Shown piece by piece: positions 19,622-28,739 of a stretch of 49,030 bases of DNA; the first letter of the stretch is position 1; every line of letters starts with the position of its first letter. Made by a program: the position numbers and the translations under genes. Under the pieces are notes generated by a model. The model made no database searches, was not told where the DNA came from, and saw only the letters and a program-made list of their open reading frames with translations. The DNA comes from Limnohabitans sp. GTDB taxonomy: Bacteria > Pseudomonadota > Gammaproteobacteria > Burkholderiales > Burkholderiaceae_C. The stretch covers positions 5,631-54,660 of the forward strand of contig JAHEBO010000014.1 in assembly GCA_024642215.1 (NCBI GenBank), read 5' to 3'.

Positions 19622-21142
19622 ATGACAAGCGCATTCAACCAAGTCGCCGTGATCGGCGCAGGCGCCATGGGCCGTGGCATTGCCCAAATTGCAGTGCAAG
19701 CAGGTAGCCAAGTTTGGCTTTACGACACGCAAGCTGAAGCCATTCAAAAAGCCAAAGATGCCGTATTTCAAGTATGGGACACTTTGGCCACAAAGGGTCG
19801 CTTGGACGCAGACACAGTCAGTGCTTACAAGTCACGTTTGCACAACGCCAGCAGCTTGAATGATTTGAAGTCATGCGAGTTGGTGGTTGAAGCCATCGTT
19901 GAACGTCTGGACATCAAAAAATCCCTGTTCGTCGAACTTGAAAATACATTGCCAGAGTCCACTGTGCTGGTGACCAACACGTCATCCTTGTCGGTCACCG
20001 CCATTGCAGCCGCCTTGAAGCGTCCTGCCAACTTTGCGGGTTATCACTTTTTCAACCCAGTGCCTTTGATGAAGGTTGTCGAGGTGATCGCCGGCCTCAA
20101 AACCAGCGCTGCGGTATGCCAACGCCTGACAACATTTGCCACGCAAATGGGCCATACCCCAGTACAAGCCAACGACACACCTGGCTTCATCGTCAATCAC
20201 GCAGGTCGTGGTTATGGCACGGAAGCCCTGCGCATCGTGTCTGAAGGTGTGGCCGATTTCGCCACCATCGATCGCATTTTGAAAGATCAAGTGGGCTTCA
20301 AGTTAGGTCCTTTCGAATTGTTCGACCTGACGGCATTGGATGTCTCACACCCTGTGATGGAGTCCATCTACAACCAGTACTACCAAGAACCGCGCTATCG
20401 ACCCAGTGTGATCACCGCGCAGCGCTTGGCAGGCGGCGTGGTTGGCAAAAAAGTTGGGGAAGGTTTTTACAACTACGTTGATGGCAAGCCCGTTGTGGCG
20501 CCAGAACCGCCAGTGCCCGACGTCAAAGAATTTCCACCTGTTTGGGTGTCGCCTCGGGCATCCAGACGAATGGAACTTTTGCAATTGCTCAAAGATCTAG
20601 GCGCGAACATTGAAACGGGCGCATCACCTTCACCACAAGCCTTGACCATCGTTGCGCCTTTGGGCTTTGACGTCACCACCGTGGCTGTCGTTGAGCGTTT
20701 GGATCCAGCTCGCACCATTGGCATCGACATGTTGTTTGACGATGCAGCCACCAAGCGCCGCGTCTTGGCCACCAACCCTGCCACTCGCAGTGACATGCGC
20801 GATGCGGCGCATGCCTTGTTTGCAAAAGATGGCAAACCCGTCAGCGTGGTTCGTGACAGTGGCGGCTTCATCACGCAACGCGTCGTGGCCAACATTGTGA
20901 ACATTGCGGCCGACATGTGCCAACAGCGCGTGTGCACGCCACAAGACTTGGACATCGCGGTCACATTGGGTCTGGGTTACCCCGTCGGCCCATTGGCACT
21001 GGGCAACAAATTAGGCCCAACCAACGTTTTAGAAGTGTTGTTCAATTTGCAAACGGTTTATGGCGATCCACGCTATCGCCCAAGCCCATGGCTGCGCCGC
21101 CGCGGCGCCATTGGTTTGTCTCTTTTGCAAACTGAGGACTGA
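19622..21142 (+). CDS. 3-hydroxyacyl-CoA dehydrogenase (PaaH-like)
   Basis: NAD-dependent dehydrogenase of 506 residues converting 3-hydroxyacyl-CoA to 3-ketoacyl-CoA. The Rossmann motif VIGAGAMGRGIAQIA is at about 10-24, and HFFNPVPLMKVVEVI carries the catalytic His. The first C-terminal 3HCDH domain follows NDTPGFIVNHAGRGY, and a second one lies at about 405-495 (GGFITQRVVANIVN). This two-domain length matches PaaH/PaaC of phenylacetate degradation, although no other paa gene is present. No clear ribosome-binding site. It is followed 4 bp later by an enoyl-CoA hydratase gene. Confidence 0.9.
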   Translation: MTSAFNQVAVIGAGAMGRGIAQIAVQAGSQVWLYDTQAEAIQKAKDAVFQVWDTLATKGRLDADTVSAYKSRLHNASSLNDLKSCELVVEAIVERLDIKKSLFVELENTLPESTVLVTNTSSLSVTAIAAALKRPANFAGYHFFNPVPLMKVVEVIAGLKTSAAVCQRLTTFATQMGHTPVQANDTPGFIVNHAGRGYGTEALRIVSEGVADFATIDRILKDQVGFKLGPFELFDLTALDVSHPVMESIYNQYYQEPRYRPSVITAQRLAGGVVGKKVGEGFYNYVDGKPVVAPEPPVPDVKEFPPVWVSPRASRRMELLQLLKDLGANIETGASPSPQALTIVAPLGFDVTTVAVVERLDPARTIGIDMLFDDAATKRRVLATNPATRSDMRDAAHALFAKDGKPVSVVRDSGGFITQRVVANIVNIAADMCQQRVCTPQDLDIAVTLGLGYPVGPLALGNKLGPTNVLEVLFNLQTVYGDPRYRPSPWLRRRGAIGLSLLQTED

Positions 21143-21146
21143 GCAC

Positions 21147-21926
21147 ATGTCTGCACAATTGCTCAGCACCAGCGAAGGCGCCACACTCATCTTGACTTTG
21201 AGCAATCCAGAACACAGGAATGCGCTTGGCCCCGAAATGTACGCTGCAGGTGTTGAAGCACTCAGCGTAGCCGAGTCGAACACTGAAGTTAAAAGTGTGG
21301 TGATCACAGGTGATGGTGGCTTGTTCAGTGCAGGCGGCAATTTACAACGCTTGAATGACAACCGCCAAAAACCGCCAGAACATCAAGCGCAAAGCATAGA
21401 GGGTTTGCACAACTGGATTGAAGCCATTCGAACGTTTCCTAAACCAGTGATCGCAGCCGTAGAAGGCCCCGCAGCCGGAGCAGGTTTTTCCTTGGCATTG
21501 GCTTGCGACATGATCGTGGCCGCGCGCAACAGTATCTTTGTCATGGCGTACAGCAACATTGCCCTGTCTCCAGATGGCGGGGGCACATGGAGCTTGTCTC
21601 GCGCAATGCCTCGTCAATTGGCCACCGAACTCTTGATGATGGGTGATCGCGTAGGCGCAGAGCGCTTGCACGACCTGGGCGTGGTCAACAAATTGTGCGA
21701 ACCTGGACAAGCATTGGGTACAGCCCTTACGATGGCAAGCAAGTTGAATCAACGTGCCCCCAATGCTTTGGCCAGCATCAAAGAACTTTTAAACGAGGCC
21801 GATGGCGCCACCTTGAATCATCAGCTCAGCCAAGAGCGCGATCACTTCGTTAAAAATTTGCATCACGTCAATGCTGGCATCGGTATATCTGCCTTTTTGA
21901 ACAAAGAAACACCGCGTTACGAGTAA
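21147..21926 (+). CDS. Enoyl-CoA hydratase/isomerase family protein
   Basis: Crotonase-fold protein of 259 residues from ATG 21147. It shows LSNPEHRNALGPEM, the first oxyanion-hole segment FSAGGNLQRLN, the second oxyanion segment AVEGPAAGAGFSLALACD, and the typical SNIALSPDGGGTWSL segment. It lies 4 bp after the hydroxyacyl-CoA dehydrogenase gene, so both are almost certainly cotranscribed and act in successive steps of a beta-oxidation-like route. The open frame runs upstream into the dehydrogenase gene, but the chosen start gives the family N-terminus. Confidence 0.92.
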   Translation: MSAQLLSTSEGATLILTLSNPEHRNALGPEMYAAGVEALSVAESNTEVKSVVITGDGGLFSAGGNLQRLNDNRQKPPEHQAQSIEGLHNWIEAIRTFPKPVIAAVEGPAAGAGFSLALACDMIVAARNSIFVMAYSNIALSPDGGGTWSLSRAMPRQLATELLMMGDRVGAERLHDLGVVNKLCEPGQALGTALTMASKLNQRAPNALASIKELLNEADGATLNHQLSQERDHFVKNLHHVNAGIGISAFLNKETPRYE

Positions 21927-21981
21927 GCCAGGGTCTCTCAGGCGACAATTTTCAGCAACCCAGTCACGCAAAAGACAGACT

Positions 21982-22701
21982 ATGGACGAACCCATTCTTA
22001 CGATGGAGGAAAGAGAAGCCATCAACGCAGGTCGATGGTTTTCTACCCTTTCACCCTCACTCCGACACGACATTCTTCGATGTGCCTACGTCAAGCGTTA
22101 CAAAGACGGCGAACTGATTGCAGCCCGCGGCGAGCCGCCGGAGCAGTGGATCGCCTGCGCGAAGGGTGCAGTGAGGGTCAGCTCCACCTCGGTCTCGGGC
22201 AAATTGATCACACTCACTTACGTCGAGCCTGGCATATGGTTTGGAGACGTCTCCATTTTCGATGGGGACAGACGAACACACGATGCATACGCACACGGCG
22301 ATACCACCACGCTGAACGTCGCCAAAGCGGATTTCAAGAAAATTCTGGCATCTCACGTGGAGTTGTACGACGCCATGCTGCGTTTGCATGCGCGTCGCAT
22401 CCGTCAACTGTTTGGTTTGGTAGAAGACTTAAACACCTTGCCCTTGCGCGCAAGATTGGCCAAGCAACTCAATCACCTGCTTCGCAGTTATGGGGTGCCC
22501 AGCCTGTCGGATGCCAAAGCCATTCGCATCAGCTTGCAATTAGCCCAAGAAGAATTGGCCCAGTTACTGGGTGCTTCGCGTCAACGCGTCAACCAAGAAT
22601 TGAAACAAATGGAACGCGAACATGTCATCAAAATCGAGCCGGGTGGCCTCACCATTCTCGACAGAGAAGCACTTTTAAAAATTGTGGATTCGGACGACTA
22701 A
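21982..22701 (+). CDS. Crp/Fnr family transcriptional regulator
   Basis: Regulator of 239 residues with an N-terminal cyclic-nucleotide-binding-type beta barrel (about 25-140; DGELIAARGEPPEQW, then GIWFGDVSIFDG) and a C-terminal winged helix with recognition region QEELAQLLGASRQRVNQELKQ (about 188-210). The N-terminal Cys residues for an Fnr-type iron-sulfur cluster are absent. It stands at the head of phosphotransferase and acyl-CoA dehydrogenase genes and may regulate lipid or organic acid use; that is inference. It begins 55 bp after the hydratase gene. Confidence 0.9.
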   Translation: MDEPILTMEEREAINAGRWFSTLSPSLRHDILRCAYVKRYKDGELIAARGEPPEQWIACAKGAVRVSSTSVSGKLITLTYVEPGIWFGDVSIFDGDRRTHDAYAHGDTTTLNVAKADFKKILASHVELYDAMLRLHARRIRQLFGLVEDLNTLPLRARLAKQLNHLLRSYGVPSLSDAKAIRISLQLAQEELAQLLGASRQRVNQELKQMEREHVIKIEPGGLTILDREALLKIVDSDD

Positions 22702-22750
22702 GCGACGAAGCCACACATCTCAGTTTTTTCAATTACGGCGGTATTCCCAC

Positions 22751-23836
22751 ATGAGCCAGTTCGATCATTTTGTGGGCACCCGCCCTGTCACCGGCACGCA
22801 TGCCTTTGATGTTGCAGCCCTCGAGGCATGGCTCAACGCCAACATGCCTGGCTTTCAAGGCCCCTTAAGCGTTGAAATGTTCAAGGGTGGCCAATCCAAC
22901 CCCACCTACAAACTGATCACCCCCGCATGTTCTTATGTCATGCGCGCCAAGCCAGGTCCCGTGGCAAAGCTGCTGCCCTCGGCCCACGCCATTGAACGCG
23001 AATTTGCGGTCATGAAAGGTTTGTCAGGTACCGCTGTGCCTGTGGCGCAAATGCATGTTCTGTGCGAAGACGAAGCCATCATTGGCCGCGCCTTCTATGT
23101 CATGGAATTTGTGGCGGGTCGCGTTTTGTGGGACCAGTCTTTGCCAGGCATGACACCCGCTCAACGCGGCGAAATTTATGACGAAATGAACCGCGTCATT
23201 GCCGCGCTTCACAGCGTCAAATTTACCGAGCAGGGCCTTGCCAATTACGGCAAACCTGGCAGCTACATTGAGCGTCAAATTGGTCGCTGGAGCAAACAGT
23301 ACGTAGCGTCTGTCACACAAGCCATTCCAGAGATGGACAAACTGATGGCCTGGTTGCCCGCCAACATTCCAAGCAGTGCCAAAGACGAAAGCTTGGTCAG
23401 CATTGTTCACGGCGATTACCGCTTAGACAATCTCATGTTCCATCCGACAGAGCCCAAAGTGTTGGCCGTACTCGATTGGGAACTCTCAACACTGGGCCAC
23501 CCACTGGCCGACTTCAGCTATCACTGCATGGCTTGGCACATCAAGCCAGGTTCATTCCGGGGCATTGGCGGCTTAGACCACAAAGCTTTGGGCATTCCAA
23601 ATGAAGCCGAATACATCAAACGTTACTGCAAACGCACTGGCTTTACCACGCCTGAAAAGCTGGCCATCGACTGGAACTTCTACATGGCTTACAACCTCTT
23701 CCGCATCGCGGCCATTTTGCAAGGCATTGCCAAACGTGTCGAAGACGGCACCGCTTCAAGCGATCAAGCCAAAGCCTCTGGCGCTGGTGCCAAACCCATG
23801 GCCGAGTTGGCATGGCACTTTGCCAGTCAAGTTTGA
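22751..23836 (+). CDS. APH-type phosphotransferase family protein (ACAD10/11-like)
   Basis: Kinase-like protein of 361 residues with the aminoglycoside phosphotransferase fold. Recognisable are the glycine-rich FKGGQSNPTYKL loop, YVMRAKPGP with the ATP-binding Lys region, the catalytic HGDYRLDNLMF loop and the LDWELSTLGHPLADF metal-binding motif. The same fold forms the N-terminal part of human ACAD10/ACAD11, which phosphorylate 4-hydroxyacyl-CoAs. The next gene is an acyl-CoA dehydrogenase, so this pair looks like a split version of that fusion. I chose ATG 22751; the open frame extends upstream into the regulator gene. Confidence 0.9.
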   Translation: MSQFDHFVGTRPVTGTHAFDVAALEAWLNANMPGFQGPLSVEMFKGGQSNPTYKLITPACSYVMRAKPGPVAKLLPSAHAIEREFAVMKGLSGTAVPVAQMHVLCEDEAIIGRAFYVMEFVAGRVLWDQSLPGMTPAQRGEIYDEMNRVIAALHSVKFTEQGLANYGKPGSYIERQIGRWSKQYVASVTQAIPEMDKLMAWLPANIPSSAKDESLVSIVHGDYRLDNLMFHPTEPKVLAVLDWELSTLGHPLADFSYHCMAWHIKPGSFRGIGGLDHKALGIPNEAEYIKRYCKRTGFTTPEKLAIDWNFYMAYNLFRIAAILQGIAKRVEDGTASSDQAKASGAGAKPMAELAWHFASQV

Positions 23837-23872
23837 ACACCCTCATTTTTAAGATTTAACAGGAGACCTTCT

Positions 23873-25132
23873 ATGCAATTCGAATACTCAGACAAAGTCA
23901 AATCCATGCAAGCACGCTTGCTGGCTTTCATGGACGAGCACATCTATCCAAACGAGGCACGCTTCTTCAAAGAAATTGAAGACAACCGTGCCAAAGGCAA
24001 TGCATGGGTCCCCACCAAAATTGTGGAAGAACTCAAACCCAAAGCACAGGCTGCAGGCCTGTGGAATTTGTTCTTGCCCAAGTCTCCTCGCGCACCTCAA
24101 GGCCTGTCCAACTTGGAATATGCGCCCTTGTGCGAAATCATGGGTCGCGTGCCTTTTGCTGCAGAAATTTTCAACTGCTCTGCGCCCGATACAGGCAACA
24201 TGGAAACGCTGGAGCGTTATGCCAGCGAAGAACTTAAAGACATTTGGCTCGAACCTTTGTTGCGCGGCGAAATTCGTTCAGCCTTCTTGATGACAGAACC
24301 CGAAGTGGCCTCCTCTGATGCCACCAACATTCAATGTGAAATTCGCCGTGAGGGCGATGAATACGTGATCAACGGTCGCAAGTGGTGGTCGTCTGGCGCA
24401 GGTGACCCACGTTGTGCTGTGTACATCGTCATGGGCAAAACAAACCCCGACGCAGGTCGTCACGAGCAACAGTCCATGATTGTGGTGCCCGCCAATGCGC
24501 CTGGTATTACCGTGGTTCGCGCCCTGTCTGTTTTCGGTTACGACGATGCACCTCACGGTCACATGGAAGTGGTTTTGAAAAACGTGCGCGTGCCAGCCAG
24601 CAATTTGCTGTTGGGCGAAGGTCGTGGCTTTGAAATTGCCCAAGGCCGCTTAGGCCCAGGACGCATTCACCACTGCATGCGAACCATCGGCATTGCCGAA
24701 CGTGCCTTGGAACTGATGTGCAAGCGCCTTAATTCTCGTGTTGCATTTGGTCGTGAAGTTGCACGCCAAACTGTTTGGCAAGAACGCATTGCCGAATCTC
24801 GCTGCATGATTGAACAAGCCCGCTTGCTTACCCTCAAAGCGGCTTACATGATGGACACCGTCGGCAACAAAGTGGCCAAGGCAGAAATTGCCATGATCAA
24901 AATTGTGGCGCCGCAAATGGCTTGTCAAATCATTGACTGGTCCATTCAAGCGCACGGCGGCGGCGGTGTGTCGCAAGACTTCCCATTGGCCTACGCTTAT
25001 GCACATCAGCGCACCTTGCGTTTGGCAGACGGTCCGGATGAAGTTCACCGCAACTCATTGGCTAAATTGGAATTGGCAAAGCATTTGCTCATGCCCGGTG
25101 AAGTCGAGATGCCTGTGACACGTGGCAGCTAA
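23873..25132 (+). CDS. Acyl-CoA dehydrogenase family protein
   Basis: FAD-dependent alpha,beta-desaturation of an acyl-CoA, 419 residues. Signatures are [15 protein letters not shown] (FAD/substrate binding), [14 protein letters not shown], the [30 protein letters not shown] segment, and the C-terminal [19 protein letters not shown] segment followed by DGPDEVH. The sequence matches the ACAD10/11-like branch. It has a strong AGGAG site. It lies 36 bp after the phosphotransferase gene and is probably cotranscribed. Electron acceptor would be ETF, not encoded here. Confidence 0.93.
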   Translation: MQFEYSDKVKSMQARLLAFMDEHIYPNEARFFKEIEDNRAKGNAWVPTKIVEELKPKAQAAGLWNLFLPKSPRAPQGLSNLEYAPLCEIMGRVPFAAEIFNCSAPDTGNMETLERYASEELKDIWLEPLLRGEIRSAFLMTEPEVASSDATNIQCEIRREGDEYVINGRKWWSSGAGDPRCAVYIVMGKTNPDAGRHEQQSMIVVPANAPGITVVRALSVFGYDDAPHGHMEVVLKNVRVPASNLLLGEGRGFEIAQGRLGPGRIHHCMRTIGIAERALELMCKRLNSRVAFGREVARQTVWQERIAESRCMIEQARLLTLKAAYMMDTVGNKVAKAEIAMIKIVAPQMACQIIDWSIQAHGGGGVSQDFPLAYAYAHQRTLRLADGPDEVHRNSLAKLELAKHLLMPGEVEMPVTRGS

Positions 25133-25217
25133 TGGACTGCGCCTTGCGCTCAATCCCTGAGCCAAGGCCGCCTTCAAGGGCGATTCTTAAAAAAATGAAA
25201 GAACTTTTTCATCCAGT

Positions 25218-25248
25218 TTCGAGAATTCGCCCGATCCCGCATTAGAAT
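25218..25248 (+). promoter_or_regulatory. Candidate promoter of tRNA-Pro
   Basis: TAGAAT (25243-25248) is a good -10 hexamer 12 bp before the tRNA. The matching -35 (TTCGAG, 25218-25223, 19-bp spacing) is weak. Confidence 0.35.
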
Positions 25249-25259
25249 ACGAGGCTTGT

Positions 25260-25336
<77 letters not shown>

Positions 25337-25349
25337 TTCATTTCAAATA

Positions 25350-25383
25350 AAGGCCCTACCTTATTGGTTCTAGGGCCTTTTTT
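25350..25383 (+). terminator. Intrinsic terminator between the two tRNA genes
   Basis: AAGGCCCTA (25350-25358) pairs perfectly with TAGGGCCTT (25371-25379), followed by a T-tract to 25383. The next tRNA starts only 3 nt after it. Confidence 0.88.
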
Positions 25384-25385
25384 AT

Positions 25386-25462
25386 CTGCCCGTAGCTCAA
25401 CTGGATAGAGCAACGGCCTTCTAAGCCGTAGGTCGGGGGTTCGAGTCCCTCCGGGCAGGCCA
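25386..25462 (+). tRNA. tRNA-Arg (anticodon TCT)
   Basis: 77 nt with encoded CCA. The acceptor CTGCCCG (25386-25392) pairs with CGGGCAG (25452-25458), discriminator G. The anticodon arm ACGGC-CTTCTAA-GCCGT reads TCT, and the T-arm GGGGGTTCGAGTCCC is intact. It starts directly after a terminator, so its promoter must lie within the upstream tRNA/terminator or it depends on read-through. Confidence 0.96.
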
Positions 25463-25573
25463 CTTACGTTCCCCCGTTCTTTCAATCCTCAGTTATTCAC
25501 TCAAAATCAGGGTTTTGCCTAGCTTTTGCGCCTTTCGATATGCAACATAATGCATCTCACAAGGAGATTTCAC

Positions 25574-26770
25574 ATGACTACTTCCCCCTCACGTCGTTTG
25601 GTTTTGACACGCAGTGCCGCTTTGGTGGGCGCTGCCAGTTCGGGTCTGTTGTTACCCGAATGGGCACAAGCCCAGTCCGGCAAAATTCGCGTTGGTTTGA
25701 TGCTCCCTTACTCGGGTGCTTTTGCGCCTTTGGGTGTGGCCATCGAAAACGGTGTTCGCATGGCCATCAACGAACAAGGTGGCAAATTGGGCGGCCGTGA
25801 AATCGAATGGTTCAAGGTGGACGATGAGTCCGAGCCTTCTAAAGGCATCGAAAACGCCAACAAATTGGTCCAGCGCGACAAAGTCGATGTGCTGATTGGC
25901 ACCGTTCACTCTGGCGTTCAAATGGGCATCCAAAAAGTTGCACGCGATTCTGGTGTGCTCACCCTCATTCCTAACGCAGGTGTGCATGCTGCCACTCGCG
26001 CTTTGTGTGCGCCCAACGTCTTCCGCACAAGCTTCTCCAACAGCCAACCTACATTGGCATTGGGCCAAGCCATGGTGGCCAAAGGCCACAAGAAAGCCGT
26101 GTGGATTACTTGGAAATATGCAGCCGGCGACGAAGCTTACGAAGGCTTCAAAGAGAGCTACACCAAAGCGGGCGGCACCATCGTGAAAGAGTTGGGCTTG
26201 CCCTTCCCTAACGTTGAATTCCAAGCCCTGCTGACTGAAATTGCAGCGCTCAAACCTGACGCCGTGGCCTGCTTCTTTGCGGGCCCCTCAGGCGCCAAGT
26301 TCATGAAAGACTTTGCCGCAGCGGGTCTCAAAGGCAAGATTGCACTGTATGGTTCAGGCTTCTTGACAGAAGGCGTGTTGGAAGCTGCTGGCCCTGCGGC
26401 CGACGGCGTGATGACGACCTTACATTACAGCGACTCTTTGGACACGCCACGCAACAAAGGTTTCCGCTTGGAATACGCCAAGGCCTTCAAAATGCAACCC
26501 GATGTGTATGCCGTTCAGGGCTACGACACAGGTTTGCTGTTGGTCCAAGGCGCCAACGCGGTCAAAGGCGATCTGTCCAAAAAACCAGAACTCTATAAAG
26601 CCATGGAAGGCGCCGTCATCGACAGCCCTCGTGGCAAGTGGACCATGAGCAAATCCCACAACCCTGTGCAAGACATTTACTTGCGCGTGGCAGAAAAAGG
26701 CGAGAACAAAGTGATCGGTGTGGCGGCCAAAGCCTTGGCCGATCCTGGCACCGGTTGCCGCATGGGCTAA
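25574..26770 (+). CDS. ABC transporter substrate-binding protein (HAAT/Leu-Ile-Val type)
   Basis: Periplasmic receptor of 398 residues from ATG 25574, supported by an AAGGAG site 8 bp upstream. The N-terminus has a twin-arginine-like signal (Arg7-Arg8 in SRRLVL), a hydrophobic stretch and a likely cut after AQA at residue 33. The mature part begins KIRVGLMLPYSGAFAPLG, the standard Peripla_BP_6 opening. Two permease and two ATPase genes follow on the same strand. A strong hairpin between this gene and the first permease should make this gene the most highly expressed, usual for binding proteins. The substrate is not predictable; aromatic acids, amides and amino acids are all known for the family. 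Confidence 0.93.
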   Translation: MTTSPSRRLVLTRSAALVGAASSGLLLPEWAQAQSGKIRVGLMLPYSGAFAPLGVAIENGVRMAINEQGGKLGGREIEWFKVDDESEPSKGIENANKLVQRDKVDVLIGTVHSGVQMGIQKVARDSGVLTLIPNAGVHAATRALCAPNVFRTSFSNSQPTLALGQAMVAKGHKKAVWITWKYAAGDEAYEGFKESYTKAGGTIVKELGLPFPNVEFQALLTEIAALKPDAVACFFAGPSGAKFMKDFAAAGLKGKIALYGSGFLTEGVLEAAGPAADGVMTTLHYSDSLDTPRNKGFRLEYAKAFKMQPDVYAVQGYDTGLLLVQGANAVKGDLSKKPELYKAMEGAVIDSPRGKWTMSKSHNPVQDIYLRVAEKGENKVIGVAAKALADPGTGCRMG

Positions 26771-26787
26771 GCGCAGCCCTTCATGCC

Positions 26788-26817
26788 AAAGCGGTGGAGA
26801 AATCCGCCGCTTTTTTT
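26788..26817 (+). terminator. Attenuating terminator between binding protein and permease genes
   Basis: AAAGCGGTGGA (26788-26798) pairs with TCCGCCGCTTT (26803-26813) with one G-U pair and a GAAA tetraloop, followed by Ts. It lies inside the ABC operon and should reduce downstream transcription. Confidence 0.88.
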
Positions 26818-26867
26818 CTGCCTAGATGGACGCCTTGTCTCATCGCCTCCGTGTGAATGTTCCCCTT

Positions 26868-27731
26868 ATGGATTTCGTCAACTTCCTCATCCAGCTGCTG
26901 AACAGCGTTCAGTATGGATTGCTGTTGTTCATGCTGGCTGCTGGCCTTACCTTGATCTTTGGCATCATGGGCGTGGTCAACTTGGCACACGGCAGCTTCT
27001 ACATGCTGGGTGCTTATCTGGCTTATTCCCTTGCTGCATTGACGCAAAGTTTCACAATGGCCATCATCTTGGGCACTGTGCTTTCAGTCCTCTTTGGTTT
27101 GCTGTTGGAGTGGTTGTTGTTCAGACACTTCTACAAACGCGATCACCTCGACCAAGTGTTGCTGACCTTTGGTCTGATTTATGTTTTTGAAGAAATGCGC
27201 TCCATTTTGTGGGGAGACGATGTGCATGGTGTCACCATACCCGATGCTTTGAGCGCCTCTATTCCCCTCACAGAAACGCTGTCCTATCCGGTCTACCGCT
27301 TGTTCATGTCAGGCGTTTGCTTGGCGTTGGCGTTGGGTCTTTACTTGCTCATTTCCAAAACGCGCTTAGGCATGAAAATTCGTGCTGGGGCTTTCAACCA
27401 TGAAATGACAGAAGCGCTGGGCGTCAACATCAAGCTCATTCACGCGCTGGTGTTTGCGTTGGGCGTAGGCTTGGCCACCATTGCAGGCATGGTGGCCGCA
27501 CCGGTATCTAGCGTCTACCCCAACATGGGTTCACAAGTGCTCATCATGTGTTTTGTGGTGGTGGTCATTGGCGGCATTGGCTCGGTCAAGGGCGCGCTCA
27601 TTGCGGCCTTGTTGGTGGGCTTGGTGGATACATTTGGCAAAGTTTTGTTGCCCCAAGTTTCTGGCATGTTGGTCTATGTTTTGATGGCCGTTGTTTTACT
27701 CTACAAGCCTGAAGGCTTGTTCAAGAACTAA
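26868..27731 (+). CDS. livH: Branched-chain amino acid-type ABC permease LivH
   Basis: Inner-membrane permease with about eight hydrophobic segments. The start MDFVNFLIQLLNSVQYGLLL and the LAAGLTLIFGIMGVVNLAHGSFYMLGAY segment are typical of LivH. The QVLIMCFVVVVIGGIGSVKGA segment holds the EAA-like loop contacting the ATPase. I chose ATG 26868 (287 residues). An in-frame ATG at 26826 is possible, but the shorter form matches relatives. No convincing ribosome-binding site. It forms a heterodimer with the LivM-type protein encoded 9 bp downstream. Confidence 0.92.
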   Translation: MDFVNFLIQLLNSVQYGLLLFMLAAGLTLIFGIMGVVNLAHGSFYMLGAYLAYSLAALTQSFTMAIILGTVLSVLFGLLLEWLLFRHFYKRDHLDQVLLTFGLIYVFEEMRSILWGDDVHGVTIPDALSASIPLTETLSYPVYRLFMSGVCLALALGLYLLISKTRLGMKIRAGAFNHEMTEALGVNIKLIHALVFALGVGLATIAGMVAAPVSSVYPNMGSQVLIMCFVVVVIGGIGSVKGALIAALLVGLVDTFGKVLLPQVSGMLVYVLMAVVLLYKPEGLFKN

Positions 27732-27740
27732 GGGGATGGC

Positions 27741-28739
27741 ATGAGCACCGCACACACCCCACTCGAAACACTGCCACGCAGTTTGAACATTTTGTTAGGC
27801 GCTGCGCTGTTGGCGTTGGCAGCTTTTCCTTTTGTCGGCACGGACTACTACCTGCAAATGGTCACCCGCATGATGATCTTGGCCATCTTTGCCATGAGCC
27901 TTGATTTGCTGCAAGGCGTGACAGGCTTGGTCTCCTTGGGCCATGCCGCCTACTTTGGCGTGGCAGGTTATGCCTTGGCCTTCATCACGCCGCCCGGCGA
28001 GCCCATCGCTTTGTGGTGGGCTATGCCTGTGGCCATTGGTGCTTCAGCTTTACTGGCCTTGATCATCGGCTTCTTGGTGGTACGAACGCACGGCATTTAT
28101 TTCATCATGGTCACCATGGCGTTTGCACAAATGGTGTTCTACGCTTTCTTTGACAACAAAGCTTTGGGCGGCTCGGACGGTGTTTACATCAACTTCAAAC
28201 CAGAAGCGATGTTGTTTGATTTAGAAAACAAAACCGTTTTCTACTTCTTTACATTGGCCCTCATGGTCTTGGTCTATGTGTTTTTAAGACGCTTGTTGTG
28301 GAGTCCGTTTGGCAGAGCGCTGGCAGGCATCCGCGTCAACGAGCACCGCATGCGCGCCCTGGGGTATGGCACCTTCAGCCACAAGTTAGCCGCCTTTACA
28401 TTGGCTGGCGCTCTGGCGGGCTTGGCGGGCTTCTTGTGGGGTGCCCAATCGGGTTACGTCAATCCTGAACTGATGGGCTTTCACATGAGTGCACACGTCA
28501 TCATGATGGTGATCTTGGGCGGCATGGGCAACTTTGCTGGCGCCATTGTTGGGGCCTTCTCGTTTGAGTATTTGCTGCATGTGTTCAAAGACTTGCCAGA
28601 GGTGGCGGGTTTCAATTTGGGCAAGCACTGGCAGCTCTGGATGGGCCTGTTCATTGTGGCCTTGGTGGTATTGGCACCCCGCGGTATTCTGGGATTGTTT
28701 GCCAACTTGTTCAAAGGCAAGGAGCAAGGTCATGACTGA
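27741..28739 (+). CDS. livM: Branched-chain amino acid-type ABC permease LivM
   Basis: Second permease, 332 residues, with about nine to ten membrane segments. Characteristic stretches are YYLQMVTRMMILAIFAMSLDLLQGVTGLVSLGHAAYFGVAGY and VILGGMGNFAGAIVGA. The last eight bases overlap the start of the LivG-type ATPase gene, so translation is coupled. An AGGGGAT-like sequence precedes the ATG. Confidence 0.93.
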   Translation: MSTAHTPLETLPRSLNILLGAALLALAAFPFVGTDYYLQMVTRMMILAIFAMSLDLLQGVTGLVSLGHAAYFGVAGYALAFITPPGEPIALWWAMPVAIGASALLALIIGFLVVRTHGIYFIMVTMAFAQMVFYAFFDNKALGGSDGVYINFKPEAMLFDLENKTVFYFFTLALMVLVYVFLRRLLWSPFGRALAGIRVNEHRMRALGYGTFSHKLAAFTLAGALAGLAGFLWGAQSGYVNPELMGFHMSAHVIMMVILGGMGNFAGAIVGAFSFEYLLHVFKDLPEVAGFNLGKHWQLWMGLFIVALVVLAPRGILGLFANLFKGKEQGHD

